A stretch of DNA of 43,599 bases. Origin: a bacterium HR35. GTDB taxonomy: Bacteria > Patescibacteriota > Minisyncoccia > UBA6257 > HR35. How positions within the stretch are numbered: the stretch's first letter is position 1; each line of letters begins with the position of its first letter. The stretch covers positions 1-43,599 of the forward strand of contig BEIL01000005.1 in NCBI GenBank assembly GCA_002898235.1, given 5' to 3'. Position numbers and translations under genes: made by a program. Shown here in pieces: positions 35,565 through 43,599 of this stretch. The notes below the pieces were generated by a model. It was not told the origin of the DNA. It saw only the letters and a list, made by a program, of their open reading frames with translations, and searched no databases.

Positions 35565-37025
35565 ATGGATAAATTGGAAAAACTTAAACTTATTAAAGAA
35601 AAATATAAAATTGATCCTTATCCAGCTGATTCTCCTTCTCGAAAAGAAATAAAAGAGGTTATTGACAATTTTAAAGCTTATTTCAAAAACAAAAAGAAAT
35701 TTTGGCTTGTTGGAAGAATTATGGCGATTAGAGATCACGGTAAGATTATTTTTCTTGATCTTAAAGATTTTACTGGCAGAATTCAAATTATTTTAAAAAA
35801 AGAAGAAACAAAAGACTTTTCTATTTTTCAAGATATTGCTGATATAGGCGATTTTTTTGGCTTTTATGGTTCAGTCTTTTTGCCGGTTACTAAGGAAAAA
35901 AGTTTTTTAGCTCAAAAATGGATTTTGCTTTCTAAATCAATTAAAAATTTTCCTCGGGAATATTATAAAGTAAGAGATGAAGAGCTTTTAGTTAGACATC
36001 CTTATTTGAAGACTATTTTTTACGATGATGAGCGATTAACTTTTTATTATCGTTTTCGTTTATTAGAAGAATTAAGAAAAATTTTGTGGCAAGAGGGTTT
36101 TATTGAAGTCGAAACTCCAATTTTGCAAACTCATTACGGCGGAGCTTTAGCTCGTCCTTTTATTACCTATCTTGAAGCTTTAAAAGAAAAACTTTATTTA
36201 AGAATAGCTCCTGAACTTTATCTAAAAAAAATGATTGTTGGTGGTTTTGAAAAAATTTTTGAAATTGGTAAAAACTTCCGCAACGAAGGTATTGACCGAG
36301 AACATAATCCTGAATTTACTATGATTGAACTTTATTGGGCTTATCAAAATCGCGAAGGTTTAATGAAATTTACTCAAAAAATTATTCAAGAATTAGTCAG
36401 AAGATATAATAAATTAAGAAAAAAGAAAGGCCTGGTAATTGAGTTTCAGGGGAAAAAAGTTAATTTAGCTGGCAATTGGCAAGTCCTTAAATATACCGAA
36501 GTTATTAAACAAGCTACTGGGTTAGATTACTTTCAAAGCTCCTTAGATGATTTTCTAAAAATTGCTAAGAAAGAAAAAATTGAATTTAATCCTAAGATAA
36601 TTAATAAGGGGAAAATAGTTGATGAAATTTTTAAAAAATTGATTAGACCTAAACTTTGGGAACCAACATTTTTAATTGATCATCCTAAAGAAATTTCTCC
36701 CTTAGCTAAATCTCATCCTCAAAATCCAGAACTTACTTTAAGATTTCAACTTTATTTATGTGGTTTTGAGATAGCTAATGCTTTTGGCGAGCTAAATGAC
36801 CCAGTAGATCAAAAAGAAAGATTTCTCGCTGAAGCTGAAGAATTAAAGAAAGGTAATTTAGAAGCTCATCCCTTTGATGAAACTTTTATTACAGCTTTAG
36901 AATACGGAATGCCACCAACTGCTGGTTTAGGTATTGGTTTAGATAGACTTTTTACTATTTTACTTAATAAATCAACAATTAAAGAAGTCATTTATTTTCC
37001 TTTCGTTAAAAAAGAAAATGATTAA
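35565..37025 (+). CDS. lysS: Lysyl-tRNA synthetase (class II)
   Basis: IGKNFRNEGIDREHNPEFTMIELYWAY; GMPPTAGLGIGLDRL. Confidence 0.96.
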   Translation: MDKLEKLKLIKEKYKIDPYPADSPSRKEIKEVIDNFKAYFKNKKKFWLVGRIMAIRDHGKIIFLDLKDFTGRIQIILKKEETKDFSIFQDIADIGDFFGFYGSVFLPVTKEKSFLAQKWILLSKSIKNFPREYYKVRDEELLVRHPYLKTIFYDDERLTFYYRFRLLEELRKILWQEGFIEVETPILQTHYGGALARPFITYLEALKEKLYLRIAPELYLKKMIVGGFEKIFEIGKNFRNEGIDREHNPEFTMIELYWAYQNREGLMKFTQKIIQELVRRYNKLRKKKGLVIEFQGKKVNLAGNWQVLKYTEVIKQATGLDYFQSSLDDFLKIAKKEKIEFNPKIINKGKIVDEIFKKLIRPKLWEPTFLIDHPKEISPLAKSHPQNPELTLRFQLYLCGFEIANAFGELNDPVDQKERFLAEAEELKKGNLEAHPFDETFITALEYGMPPTAGLGIGLDRLFTILLNKSTIKEVIYFPFVKKEND

Positions 37026-38295
37026 ATCAGAAGAAATTAGAGAATTGTTTTTGAATTTTTTTAAAAAGAGAGGTCATACAATTGTTAATTCTTCTTCTTT
37101 GATTCCTGTCGATGATCCTTCGGTTCTTTTGACAACTGCTGGAATGCAACAATTTAAAAAATATTATACTCGAGAAAAAGACCCCCTTAAAGATTTTGGC
37201 AGCCAAAGAACTGCTTCTATCCAAAAATGTTTTCGAACAACTGATATTGATGAAGTTGGCGACGAAAGACATCTAACTTTTTTTGAAATGTTAGGTAATT
37301 TTTCTTTTGGACCAGTAATAAACGATGATCCTCTTGACTTTGGAAATGGCGGTTACTTTAAAAAAGCAGCCATTTATTGGGCTCATGAATTTTTAACTAA
37401 AGAATTAGGTTTAAAAATTGATTACACTACAATTTTTGGTGGAGAAAAGAATGTTCCTTTAGACGAAGATTCATTAAAAATTTGGCAAGAAATAGGAATT
37501 AATAAAATTGAAAAAAGAGGTAGGGAAGATAATTTTTGGGGTCCAACTGGTGATGAAGGACCTTGCGGTCCAACAACCGAAATTTATCTTGAGGGCATCG
37601 AAGTTTGGAATTTAGTTTTTAATGAGTATTATCAAGACAAAAATGGTAATTTAAAAAAATTAGAATTCCCAGGAGTTGATACTGGAATGGGCTTCGAAAG
37701 ATTAATGAAAGTTCTCCAAAAAACAGAAACTATTTTTGAAACTGACCTTTTTGAACCTTTAAGAGAGATTTTAGATAATTTTTCCGGTGAGATAAGGAGA
37801 AAAAGAATTATTATGGATCATCTTCGGGGAAGCGTTTTTTTAATTGCTGACGGACTTTTTCCCAGTAATTTAGAAAGAGGCTATATTTTAAGAAGGATTT
37901 TAAGAAGGCTACTTCTTCATTTAAGATTTTTAGAAATTAATTTCGATGTTTTAGAAAAAATGATTAAGGCGATAATAGAAAAATATAAAGCTTTTTATCC
38001 AGAGCTTGATAATTTTGATAAAATAAAAAAGGTTATTTTCGATGAACTTCAAGTTTTTAACGAAACTCTTAATAAAGGCTTAAGAGAATTTAATAAAATA
38101 ATAAAAGGTAATGAATCTGAAGAAGCCTTAGGAGAAAAAGTTTTTTATCTTTATACTTCTTATGGCCTTCCCGTCGAAATTTCTAAGGAACTTTTAAGAG
38201 AACAAGAAATTAATTTTAGTCAAAAAGCCGAAGAAGTTTTTAAACAGCTTTTTGAGAAACATCGTCTTATTTCCAAAAAAGAAGAAAATGGCTAG
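37018..38295 (+). CDS. alaS: Alanyl-tRNA synthetase, short form (catalytic + tRNA-recognition region only)
   Basis: EIRELFLNFFKKRGHTIVNSSSLIPVDDPSVLLTTAGMQQFK; CFRTTDIDEVGDERHLTFFEMLGNFSFG; only 425 aa. Confidence 0.94.
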   Translation: MIKSEEIRELFLNFFKKRGHTIVNSSSLIPVDDPSVLLTTAGMQQFKKYYTREKDPLKDFGSQRTASIQKCFRTTDIDEVGDERHLTFFEMLGNFSFGPVINDDPLDFGNGGYFKKAAIYWAHEFLTKELGLKIDYTTIFGGEKNVPLDEDSLKIWQEIGINKIEKRGREDNFWGPTGDEGPCGPTTEIYLEGIEVWNLVFNEYYQDKNGNLKKLEFPGVDTGMGFERLMKVLQKTETIFETDLFEPLREILDNFSGEIRRKRIIMDHLRGSVFLIADGLFPSNLERGYILRRILRRLLLHLRFLEINFDVLEKMIKAIIEKYKAFYPELDNFDKIKKVIFDELQVFNETLNKGLREFNKIIKGNESEEALGEKVFYLYTSYGLPVEISKELLREQEINFSQKAEEVFKQLFEKHRLISKKEENG

Positions 38296-39871
38296 GTCAA
38301 AAAGTTATATCTATTTAGAAGGTAAAGAAGAATTAGGAGATATAATTTTTCTTGTTTGTCAAAAAACAATTGATAAAGAAATAGTTTTAGTAGTACCTGT
38401 TGGTTTTCGAGTTTTTAAAAATCTTCATAATTTAGAGGTTTTAAAAAAGGAAATTATTAGCTGTAATAAAAAAGTTTATATTGACTCAAGCGATCAAGAA
38501 ATCTTAAAGCTTTGTCAAGAAGTTGGTTTAGAAATTTTTCTTGAAACTTTTAGCGAAGAAGAGAAAAAAATTTTTGACATTAAGCCACCCCAAAAAGTTA
38601 AAGCTCCTCTTCAAGAAAAAACCTTGCCTCCTAAAGAAGAACTCCCTGTTTCTCAAATAAGAAAAGAAAAAAGAAAAACATTTTTTTCTAATTTTAATTT
38701 ATTGGTTAAGCTCAAAAAAGCTTTAATATTTCTTTTTTTAATATTTCTTTTTTATTTCAGTTTAAATTTAATCTTGGGTTTTATTCAAACAAAAGCTAAT
38801 TTAAGGATTGTTCTTGATAAAAGCGAAATTGATCTTAATGAAATTATTACTCTTAAAGAAAGTGCTGTTCAATTAGATTCTCAAAATAAAATTCTACCAG
38901 CTCAAAGAGTAAAAATTGAAAAAAATCTTTCTGAAGTGATTGAACCTAGTGGTCGAGAAACAGATGAATTTTTACCTAATTTAAAAGTTTTTATCTATAA
39001 TAAATTACCTTATGCTTATCCTTTAGTTGAAGGTACCCGTCTTGGTTTTCAAGATAATGTTTTTAAAACAATTAAAAGAATAAATTTAGAAGCTGGCAGT
39101 GAAGAAAAACCATCGCAAACTTTAGTCGAAGCCTTCCCTTTTGATTTAAAGGACAAAAATCTTTTTTTAGCTAAAGGAACCAAACTTTCAATTTTAGCTC
39201 TTGAAGGAAAAAAAATAGATGAAAATAAACTCTGGTCTGATTATCTTTATGCTGAAGTGGCTGAAGATTACAAACCTCAAGAATCTCAAAATCAAGTTAA
39301 GGTTGTTACTCAAGAAGATTTAACTAATCTTCGTCTCAAACTTGAAGATAAAATTAAAAAGGAACTTCAAGGAGAGCTTCTTCTTAAATACCCAACAAGT
39401 TATGTAATTTATGATGATGTTTTAGTTAGTTCTAAAATCACTAGTATTTCTAATAATGTTGGTGAAAAAACTGATAAACTTTCTGGTTTAATTGAAGGAA
39501 AAATAGAAACTTATATCATTAATCGAAATGAATTGGAAAAACTGATGAAGGAAATAGTTTTTAATAATCTAAAAGAAAATCAAAATCAATTTTTACTTGA
39601 AAAACTTACAATTAACTCTATCAGTCTCCTTGATTATGATTTTAAGCAGGGAACTATGAGAATCAGTGTTAAGGGTAAAGCTATTCTTTATCCCAATTTA
39701 AGTTCAGAGATTTTAAAGAATTTGTTTAAGGGGGTTAAAATTGATGAGGTTGAAAAAATAGTTAAGGAAAAAAATCTTAAGGGGATTAAATCAATTTATA
39801 TTAAGATTTGGCCTAATTGGCGAGACAGATTACCAACTGATCCTCAAAGAATAGAGATAAATTTCGAATAA
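38288..39871 (+). CDS. Single-pass membrane protein with baseplate-J/gp47-like region (CPR-type)
   Basis: Central TM ALIFLFLIFLFYFSLNLILGF; YPLVEGTRLGFQDNVFKT resembles GTRF...dG..F.t; C-terminal WPNWRDRLPTDPQRIEINF. ATG 38288 preferred over 38252. Confidence 0.55.
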   Translation: MARSKSYIYLEGKEELGDIIFLVCQKTIDKEIVLVVPVGFRVFKNLHNLEVLKKEIISCNKKVYIDSSDQEILKLCQEVGLEIFLETFSEEEKKIFDIKPPQKVKAPLQEKTLPPKEELPVSQIRKEKRKTFFSNFNLLVKLKKALIFLFLIFLFYFSLNLILGFIQTKANLRIVLDKSEIDLNEIITLKESAVQLDSQNKILPAQRVKIEKNLSEVIEPSGRETDEFLPNLKVFIYNKLPYAYPLVEGTRLGFQDNVFKTIKRINLEAGSEEKPSQTLVEAFPFDLKDKNLFLAKGTKLSILALEGKKIDENKLWSDYLYAEVAEDYKPQESQNQVKVVTQEDLTNLRLKLEDKIKKELQGELLLKYPTSYVIYDDVLVSSKITSISNNVGEKTDKLSGLIEGKIETYIINRNELEKLMKEIVFNNLKENQNQFLLEKLTINSISLLDYDFKQGTMRISVKGKAILYPNLSSEILKNLFKGVKIDEVEKIVKEKNLKGIKSIYIKIWPNWRDRLPTDPQRIEINFE

Positions 39872-39937
39872 AAATTGTGGTAAAATTTAAATTACTTTTA
39901 GATTGGTCGAATTAAAATAAGAAAGTTAAGAAAGAAA

Positions 39938-40264
39938 ATGAGCGAGACGCCTGTTTATCAAAAAATTCTTGAGGATATTATTAAATCTTTAGTTAATCAT
40001 CCAGAAGAAGTTAAAATTACTCGTCGAATAGATGAAATGGGAGTCCTTTTAAGTATTAAACTTCATCCCCAAGATATGGCTTTAGTTATTGGTCGGAAAG
40101 GTGATCACATTAATGCTCTTAAAAAAATCATTAAAGCTATTGGTAAAAAACATCACGCCCGAGTTAATATTAAAGTTGAAGAACCAACACCCTTAGAGAA
40201 AGAAGCTACTCTTCTTAAAAGTGAAGAAATAATCAAGGAATTAAAAGAAGAGACTCAAGCTTAA
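39938..40264 (+). CDS. khpA: KH-domain RNA-binding protein KhpA
   Basis: IKLHPQDMALVIGRKGDHINALKKIIKAIG. Confidence 0.9.
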   Translation: MSETPVYQKILEDIIKSLVNHPEEVKITRRIDEMGVLLSIKLHPQDMALVIGRKGDHINALKKIIKAIGKKHHARVNIKVEEPTPLEKEATLLKSEEIIKELKEETQA

Positions 40265-40920
40265 TGCGTTTCGATATTATTACTCTTTTTCCTGAAGCTT
40301 TTTCTTATTTATCTACTTCTTTACTCAAAAGAGCTCAAGAGAAGGGAATAATTCAAATAAAATTCTGGAATCCTCGTGATTTTACTTTTGATAAGCATAA
40401 AACTGTTGATGACCGTCCTTATGGTGGTGGTCCGGGAATGGTTTTAAAATTTGAACCAATTTATTTGGCTCTTGAAAAAGCTAAAAAGGATTATCAAACA
40501 AAAAAAAGAAAAATTATTTTAACTCATCCAGCTGGGAAAATTTTTGACCAAAAGTTAGCTTGCAGACTTTCTCAAGAAAAACAACTAATTATTATTTGTG
40601 GCCATTATGAAGGAATTGATGCTCGAATTGAAAAATTTGTTGATTTAAAAATTTCTTTAGGTAAATTTATGCTCTCTGGTGGAGAAATTCCAGCAATGGC
40701 TATTATTGATGCTGTTTGTCGATTTTTGGCTGGATTTTTGCATAATCCTCTTTCTCAAGAAGAAAAAAGATTTGGAAGTTTATATTCTCTACCTGTTTAC
40801 ACTCGACCAGAGAAAATAAAAATTAAAAATAAAATTTTAAAAGTTCCTAAAGTTTTACTTTCAGGTAATCATAAATTAATTGAAGAATGGAGAAAGAAAC
40901 ATCTAAAAAAAATTCTTTAA
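40264..40920 (+). CDS. trmD: tRNA (guanine-N1)-methyltransferase
   Basis: MRFDIITLFPEAF...VDDRPYGGGPGMVLK; CGHYEGIDARI; LSGGEIPAMAIIDAVCR. Confidence 0.97.
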   Translation: MRFDIITLFPEAFSYLSTSLLKRAQEKGIIQIKFWNPRDFTFDKHKTVDDRPYGGGPGMVLKFEPIYLALEKAKKDYQTKKRKIILTHPAGKIFDQKLACRLSQEKQLIIICGHYEGIDARIEKFVDLKISLGKFMLSGGEIPAMAIIDAVCRFLAGFLHNPLSQEEKRFGSLYSLPVYTRPEKIKIKNKILKVPKVLLSGNHKLIEEWRKKHLKKIL

Positions 40921-40929
40921 TGGTATAAT
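40921..40929 (+). promoter_or_regulatory. Extended -10 promoter TGGTATAAT for the tRNA-Met/tRNA-Arg pair
   Basis: Exact TGnTATAAT immediately after the trmD stop. Confidence 0.65.
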
Positions 40930-40943
40930 ATAATTTAAAAAGA

Positions 40944-41016
40944 GCCGCGGTAGCTCAGTGGTTAGAGCGGGCGTCTCATAAGCGCCAGGTCGTGGGTTCG
41001 ACTCCCACCCGCGGCA
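40944..41016 (+). tRNA. tRNA-Met (CAT; elongator-like, Ile2 not excluded), no encoded CCA
   Basis: GCCGCGG/CCGCGGC acceptor (paired 1-72, so not initiator-like), loop CTCATAA. Confidence 0.92.
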
Positions 41017-41019
41017 AAA

Positions 41020-41092
41020 GCCCCGGTAGCTCAATTGGAAGAGCAGGAGCGTTCTAAGCTCAAGGTTGGGGGTTCGAATCCCTCCCGGGGCA
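41020..41092 (+). tRNA. tRNA-Arg (TCT), no encoded CCA
   Basis: GCCCCGG/CCGGGGC acceptor, loop GTTCTAA, TTCGAAT. Confidence 0.92.
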
Positions 41093-41098
41093 CAAAAA

Positions 41099-41935
41099 TT
41101 AGAGAGGAAGTTTATATTGTAAAAGTTTAAATAAGTTTTCAAAAAGTTTAGCTACTAAAATTGGTCCTGTTCCTCCTGGAGTTGGAGTAATCAAAGCAGC
41201 TTTATTTTTTAACTTTTCAAAATCTAAATCTCCACAAATTTTATTATTTTCAAAAGAATAACCAAAATCAATCAAAATAGCTCCTTCTTTACAAGTTTGA
41301 ATTAAATTAGCTTTACCAACTCCAGAAATCACAATATCAGCTTCTTTTAAAAATTTTTCTAAATTATTAGTTTTACTTTGAGAAATAATCACAGTTGCTC
41401 CCTCTCTAGCTAAATAATGACTTAAAGGTTTGCCAATAAGCTTTCCATAGCCAACAACTAAAGCTATTTTACTTTCAAATTTTAAATTATATTTTTCTTT
41501 TAAAAATTTTACTGTTTCTACTGCTGGGGGACTAATAACTTCTGAATCAGTAAAAAATTTTCCTAACATTTTACTTGAAAGACAATCGATATCTTTTTTA
41601 GAAGGAATAGCATTTAAAAAATACTGAGTTTTAAATTTTGAAGGTAAGGGAAGTTGAATTAAAGCTCCATTAATAACCTTCTTTTTAACTATTTGACTAA
41701 TGTACTTTCTTAATTTTTTTCGAGAAAAAGTTTCATAATTTTCAATTTCATAAATTCTAAAATCAATGTTTAATTTTTCAGCAAAATTTTTTTTAATTTT
41801 TAAAAAACTCTCTTTTTCTTTATCCTTACCAATTAAAAAAGCAGCAACTACAATTTTGTCATAGGCTTTTCTTTGTTCCTTTAAATTCTCCAAAATTTCC
41901 TCAGCTAATTTTTTACCATCAACAATTAAAGTCAT
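41099..41935 (-). CDS. folD: Bifunctional methylenetetrahydrofolate dehydrogenase/cyclohydrolase FolD
   Basis: GALIQLPLPSKF, KDIDC, GYGKLIGKPLSHYL, TPTPGGTGPILVAKL. Confidence 0.93.
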   Translation of the reverse strand: MTLIVDGKKLAEEILENLKEQRKAYDKIVVAAFLIGKDKEKESFLKIKKNFAEKLNIDFRIYEIENYETFSRKKLRKYISQIVKKKVINGALIQLPLPSKFKTQYFLNAIPSKKDIDCLSSKMLGKFFTDSEVISPPAVETVKFLKEKYNLKFESKIALVVGYGKLIGKPLSHYLAREGATVIISQSKTNNLEKFLKEADIVISGVGKANLIQTCKEGAILIDFGYSFENNKICGDLDFEKLKNKAALITPTPGGTGPILVAKLFENLFKLLQYKLPL

Positions 41936-43599
41936 TTGTTTTTCTTCAGCTGTTTTAAGAAGTTTTCTAAATCAAGAGTATTTAAAATATCTTCTTTTTT
42001 TGCCCAACCTCTTCTTGCTTGAGCTACGCCCAAATCTAAAAACCTTAAATGTAAAACTGAATGAGCATCAGTATCAATCACCATCTTGACTCCTTTTTCA
42101 ACACATTTTCTAATATGGTCATCTTTTAAATCAAGCCTATCAGGATAAGCATCAATTTCTAAAATTTTACCTGTTTTTTTAGCATAATCAATAATTTCAT
42201 CAATATCAACTTCATAAGGCGGTCTTCGATTAATAATTCTTCCTGTTGGATGAAAAATACAGTCAACATGAGGATTCATCATTGCTTTTTTAATTCTTTC
42301 TGTTTGAACTGATCGAGGAAGATCAAAATAAGAATGAATAGCTGCACCAACAAAATCCATTTTAGCCAAAATTTCATCTTTGATATCTAAACTGCCATCT
42401 TTATTGATATTTACTTCAGCGCCTTTTAAAATCTTTATCTTGCCTTTATATTTTTTATTCAACCTCTCTATTTCTTCAAACTGTTTTAAAAATCTTTCCT
42501 CATCTAAACCACCAGCAACCGAGAGAGATTTAGTATGATCAGTAATGCAAATATACTCTAAACCAAGTTTAATTGCTTCTTCAACCATTTCTTCAATTGA
42601 ATTTTGACCATCACTCCAGTTAGTTTGAACTTGAAGATCTCCCTTAATTGAACCATAATCAATTAATTTAGGCAACTTTCTTTGTTTAGCTAATTCAATT
42701 TCTCCCTTGTTTTCTCTCATCTCCGGGGGTATCCAATCCAAATCCAATTTTTCGTAAATTTCTTCTTCTGTTCTGCCAGCTATCCTTTTATCATTTTTAT
42801 CAAATAATCCATATTCATTTAGTTTCCATCCTTTTTTAATTGCTAATTCCCTCATCTGAATATTATGCTCTTTTGAGCCAGTAAAATAGGCTAAAGCTGC
42901 GCCAAAACTTTCTTCAGCTACTACTCTTAAATCAACATCTAAACCAATTTTCAATCTAACCATTGTTTTTGTCGGACCTTGTCCATAAATATAATCAACT
43001 TCAGGAAATTTAACAAAATAATCCATTAGTTTTTCCGGTTTATCAGAAACAGCTAAGATATCAATATCGCCAACTGTCTCTTTTCTTCGCCGATAAGAAC
43101 CAGCAGGTACAACTTCTTTAGCTAACCCACTTTCCTTTAAATAATTTACTAACTCTTCGACAATTGGAAAAACAAATCCTAAAATGAATCTTTTTCCGCT
43201 TTGTTTATAAAATTCAATTCCTTTTAAAATTTTCTCCTCGCTTTTTGCTCCAAACCCAGGCAATCTTCTTATTTTATGTTCCCGACAAGCCTTTTCTAAA
43301 TCATCAATTGTCTTAATTCCTAAAGCTTTATAAAGTTTATAGACAATTTTTGGTCCAACCCCTTCAATTGAAGTTAAAGTCTCAACATCAACTGGAACCT
43401 CTTTTTTTAATTCTTCTAATTCCTTAATCTTTCCAGTTTTTAAATATTCAATTATTTTTTCAGCAATTGATTCACCAACTCCAGGCAAATTTTTCAATCC
43501 TTCTTTTCCTTGCTTTTTTACAAATTCCTCAATATCTTCATCCAAAGCCTCAATCGAATAAGCAGCCTTTTCATAAGCTTGTGGCTTAAACTGAACTCC
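41932..43599 (-). CDS. polX: PolX-type DNA polymerase (HhH + polX + PHP), 5' end beyond window
   Basis: HhH LPGVGESIAEKI; GSYRRRKETVGDIDILA; PHP LQVQTNWSDGQNS...ITDHTKS...DTDAHS. Frame stays open to 43599 (GVQFKPQAYEKAAYSIEALDEDIEEF), so the track start at 43545 is not the real start. Confidence 0.95.
   Translation of the reverse strand, partial: GVQFKPQAYEKAAYSIEALDEDIEEFVKKQGKEGLKNLPGVGESIAEKIIEYLKTGKIKELEELKKEVPVDVETLTSIEGVGPKIVYKLYKALGIKTIDDLEKACREHKIRRLPGFGAKSEEKILKGIEFYKQSGKRFILGFVFPIVEELVNYLKESGLAKEVVPAGSYRRRKETVGDIDILAVSDKPEKLMDYFVKFPEVDYIYGQGPTKTMVRLKIGLDVDLRVVAEESFGAALAYFTGSKEHNIQMRELAIKKGWKLNEYGLFDKNDKRIAGRTEEEIYEKLDLDWIPPEMRENKGEIELAKQRKLPKLIDYGSIKGDLQVQTNWSDGQNSIEEMVEEAIKLGLEYICITDHTKSLSVAGGLDEERFLKQFEEIERLNKKYKGKIKILKGAEVNINKDGSLDIKDEILAKMDFVGAAIHSYFDLPRSVQTERIKKAMMNPHVDCIFHPTGRIINRRPPYEVDIDEIIDYAKKTGKILEIDAYPDRLDLKDDHIRKCVEKGVKMVIDTDAHSVLHLRFLDLGVAQARRGWAKKEDILNTLDLENFLKQLKKNK

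Noticed and set aside
35550-35786. 78-aa minus ORF (and 37027-37272 minus)
   Set aside because: Antisense to lysS and alaS.
40903-41142. 79-aa minus ORF (APGGIRTPNLELRTLLLFQLSYRG...GWESNPRPGAYETPALTTELPRL)
   Set aside because: Classic spurious ORF antisense to the tRNA-Met/tRNA-Arg pair.
1-43599. Recoded TGA (code 25) as in some CPR lineages
   Set aside because: TGA terminates 9191, 22776, 29569 and others at sensible protein ends; no in-frame TGA needed for conserved proteins.

Overview
This is an AT-rich, gene-dense window from what looks like a Patescibacteria/CPR (Parcubacteria-like) genome. It uses standard bacterial code: TGA terminates several ORFs. Housekeeping content includes the rpmJ-rpsM-rpsK-rpsD-rpoA-rplQ-rpsP block, rpsL-rpsG-fusA, rpsR, rplS, nusA, dnaE, RNase J, lysS, a very short alaS, khpA-trmD, folD and polX. 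There are six tRNAs: His-GTG, Gln-CTG, Leu-CAA, Leu-CAG, Met-CAT and Arg-TCT. Type IV pilus parts (pilB, pilC, several minor pilins and one pilin pseudogene) are scattered through it. The main accessory region is about 5.7-10.1 kb, a cluster of secreted FN3/PKD-like proteins. It holds a near-identical 523-bp direct repeat, and two of its proteins share the same extreme C-terminal motif (PVVITLPPVxT). Other points worth checking: a CCACGGATTT/CTGCG-type repeat inserted in frame in a P-type ATPase; recurrent extended -10 (TGnTATAAT) promoters, some very close to start codons; an RpoA that appears to lack the alphaCTD; an AlaRS ending before the editing domain; an ATP-cone/PD-(D/E)XK protein with an alphaCTD/HhH-like tail; and GYAW-repeat modules in a minor pilin. 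The ORF track misses the P-type ATPase (partial at the left edge), rpmJ and the pilin pseudogene, and it truncates PolX at the right edge. No CRISPR array or transposase was seen. Everything was read by eye; no searches or computations were run.
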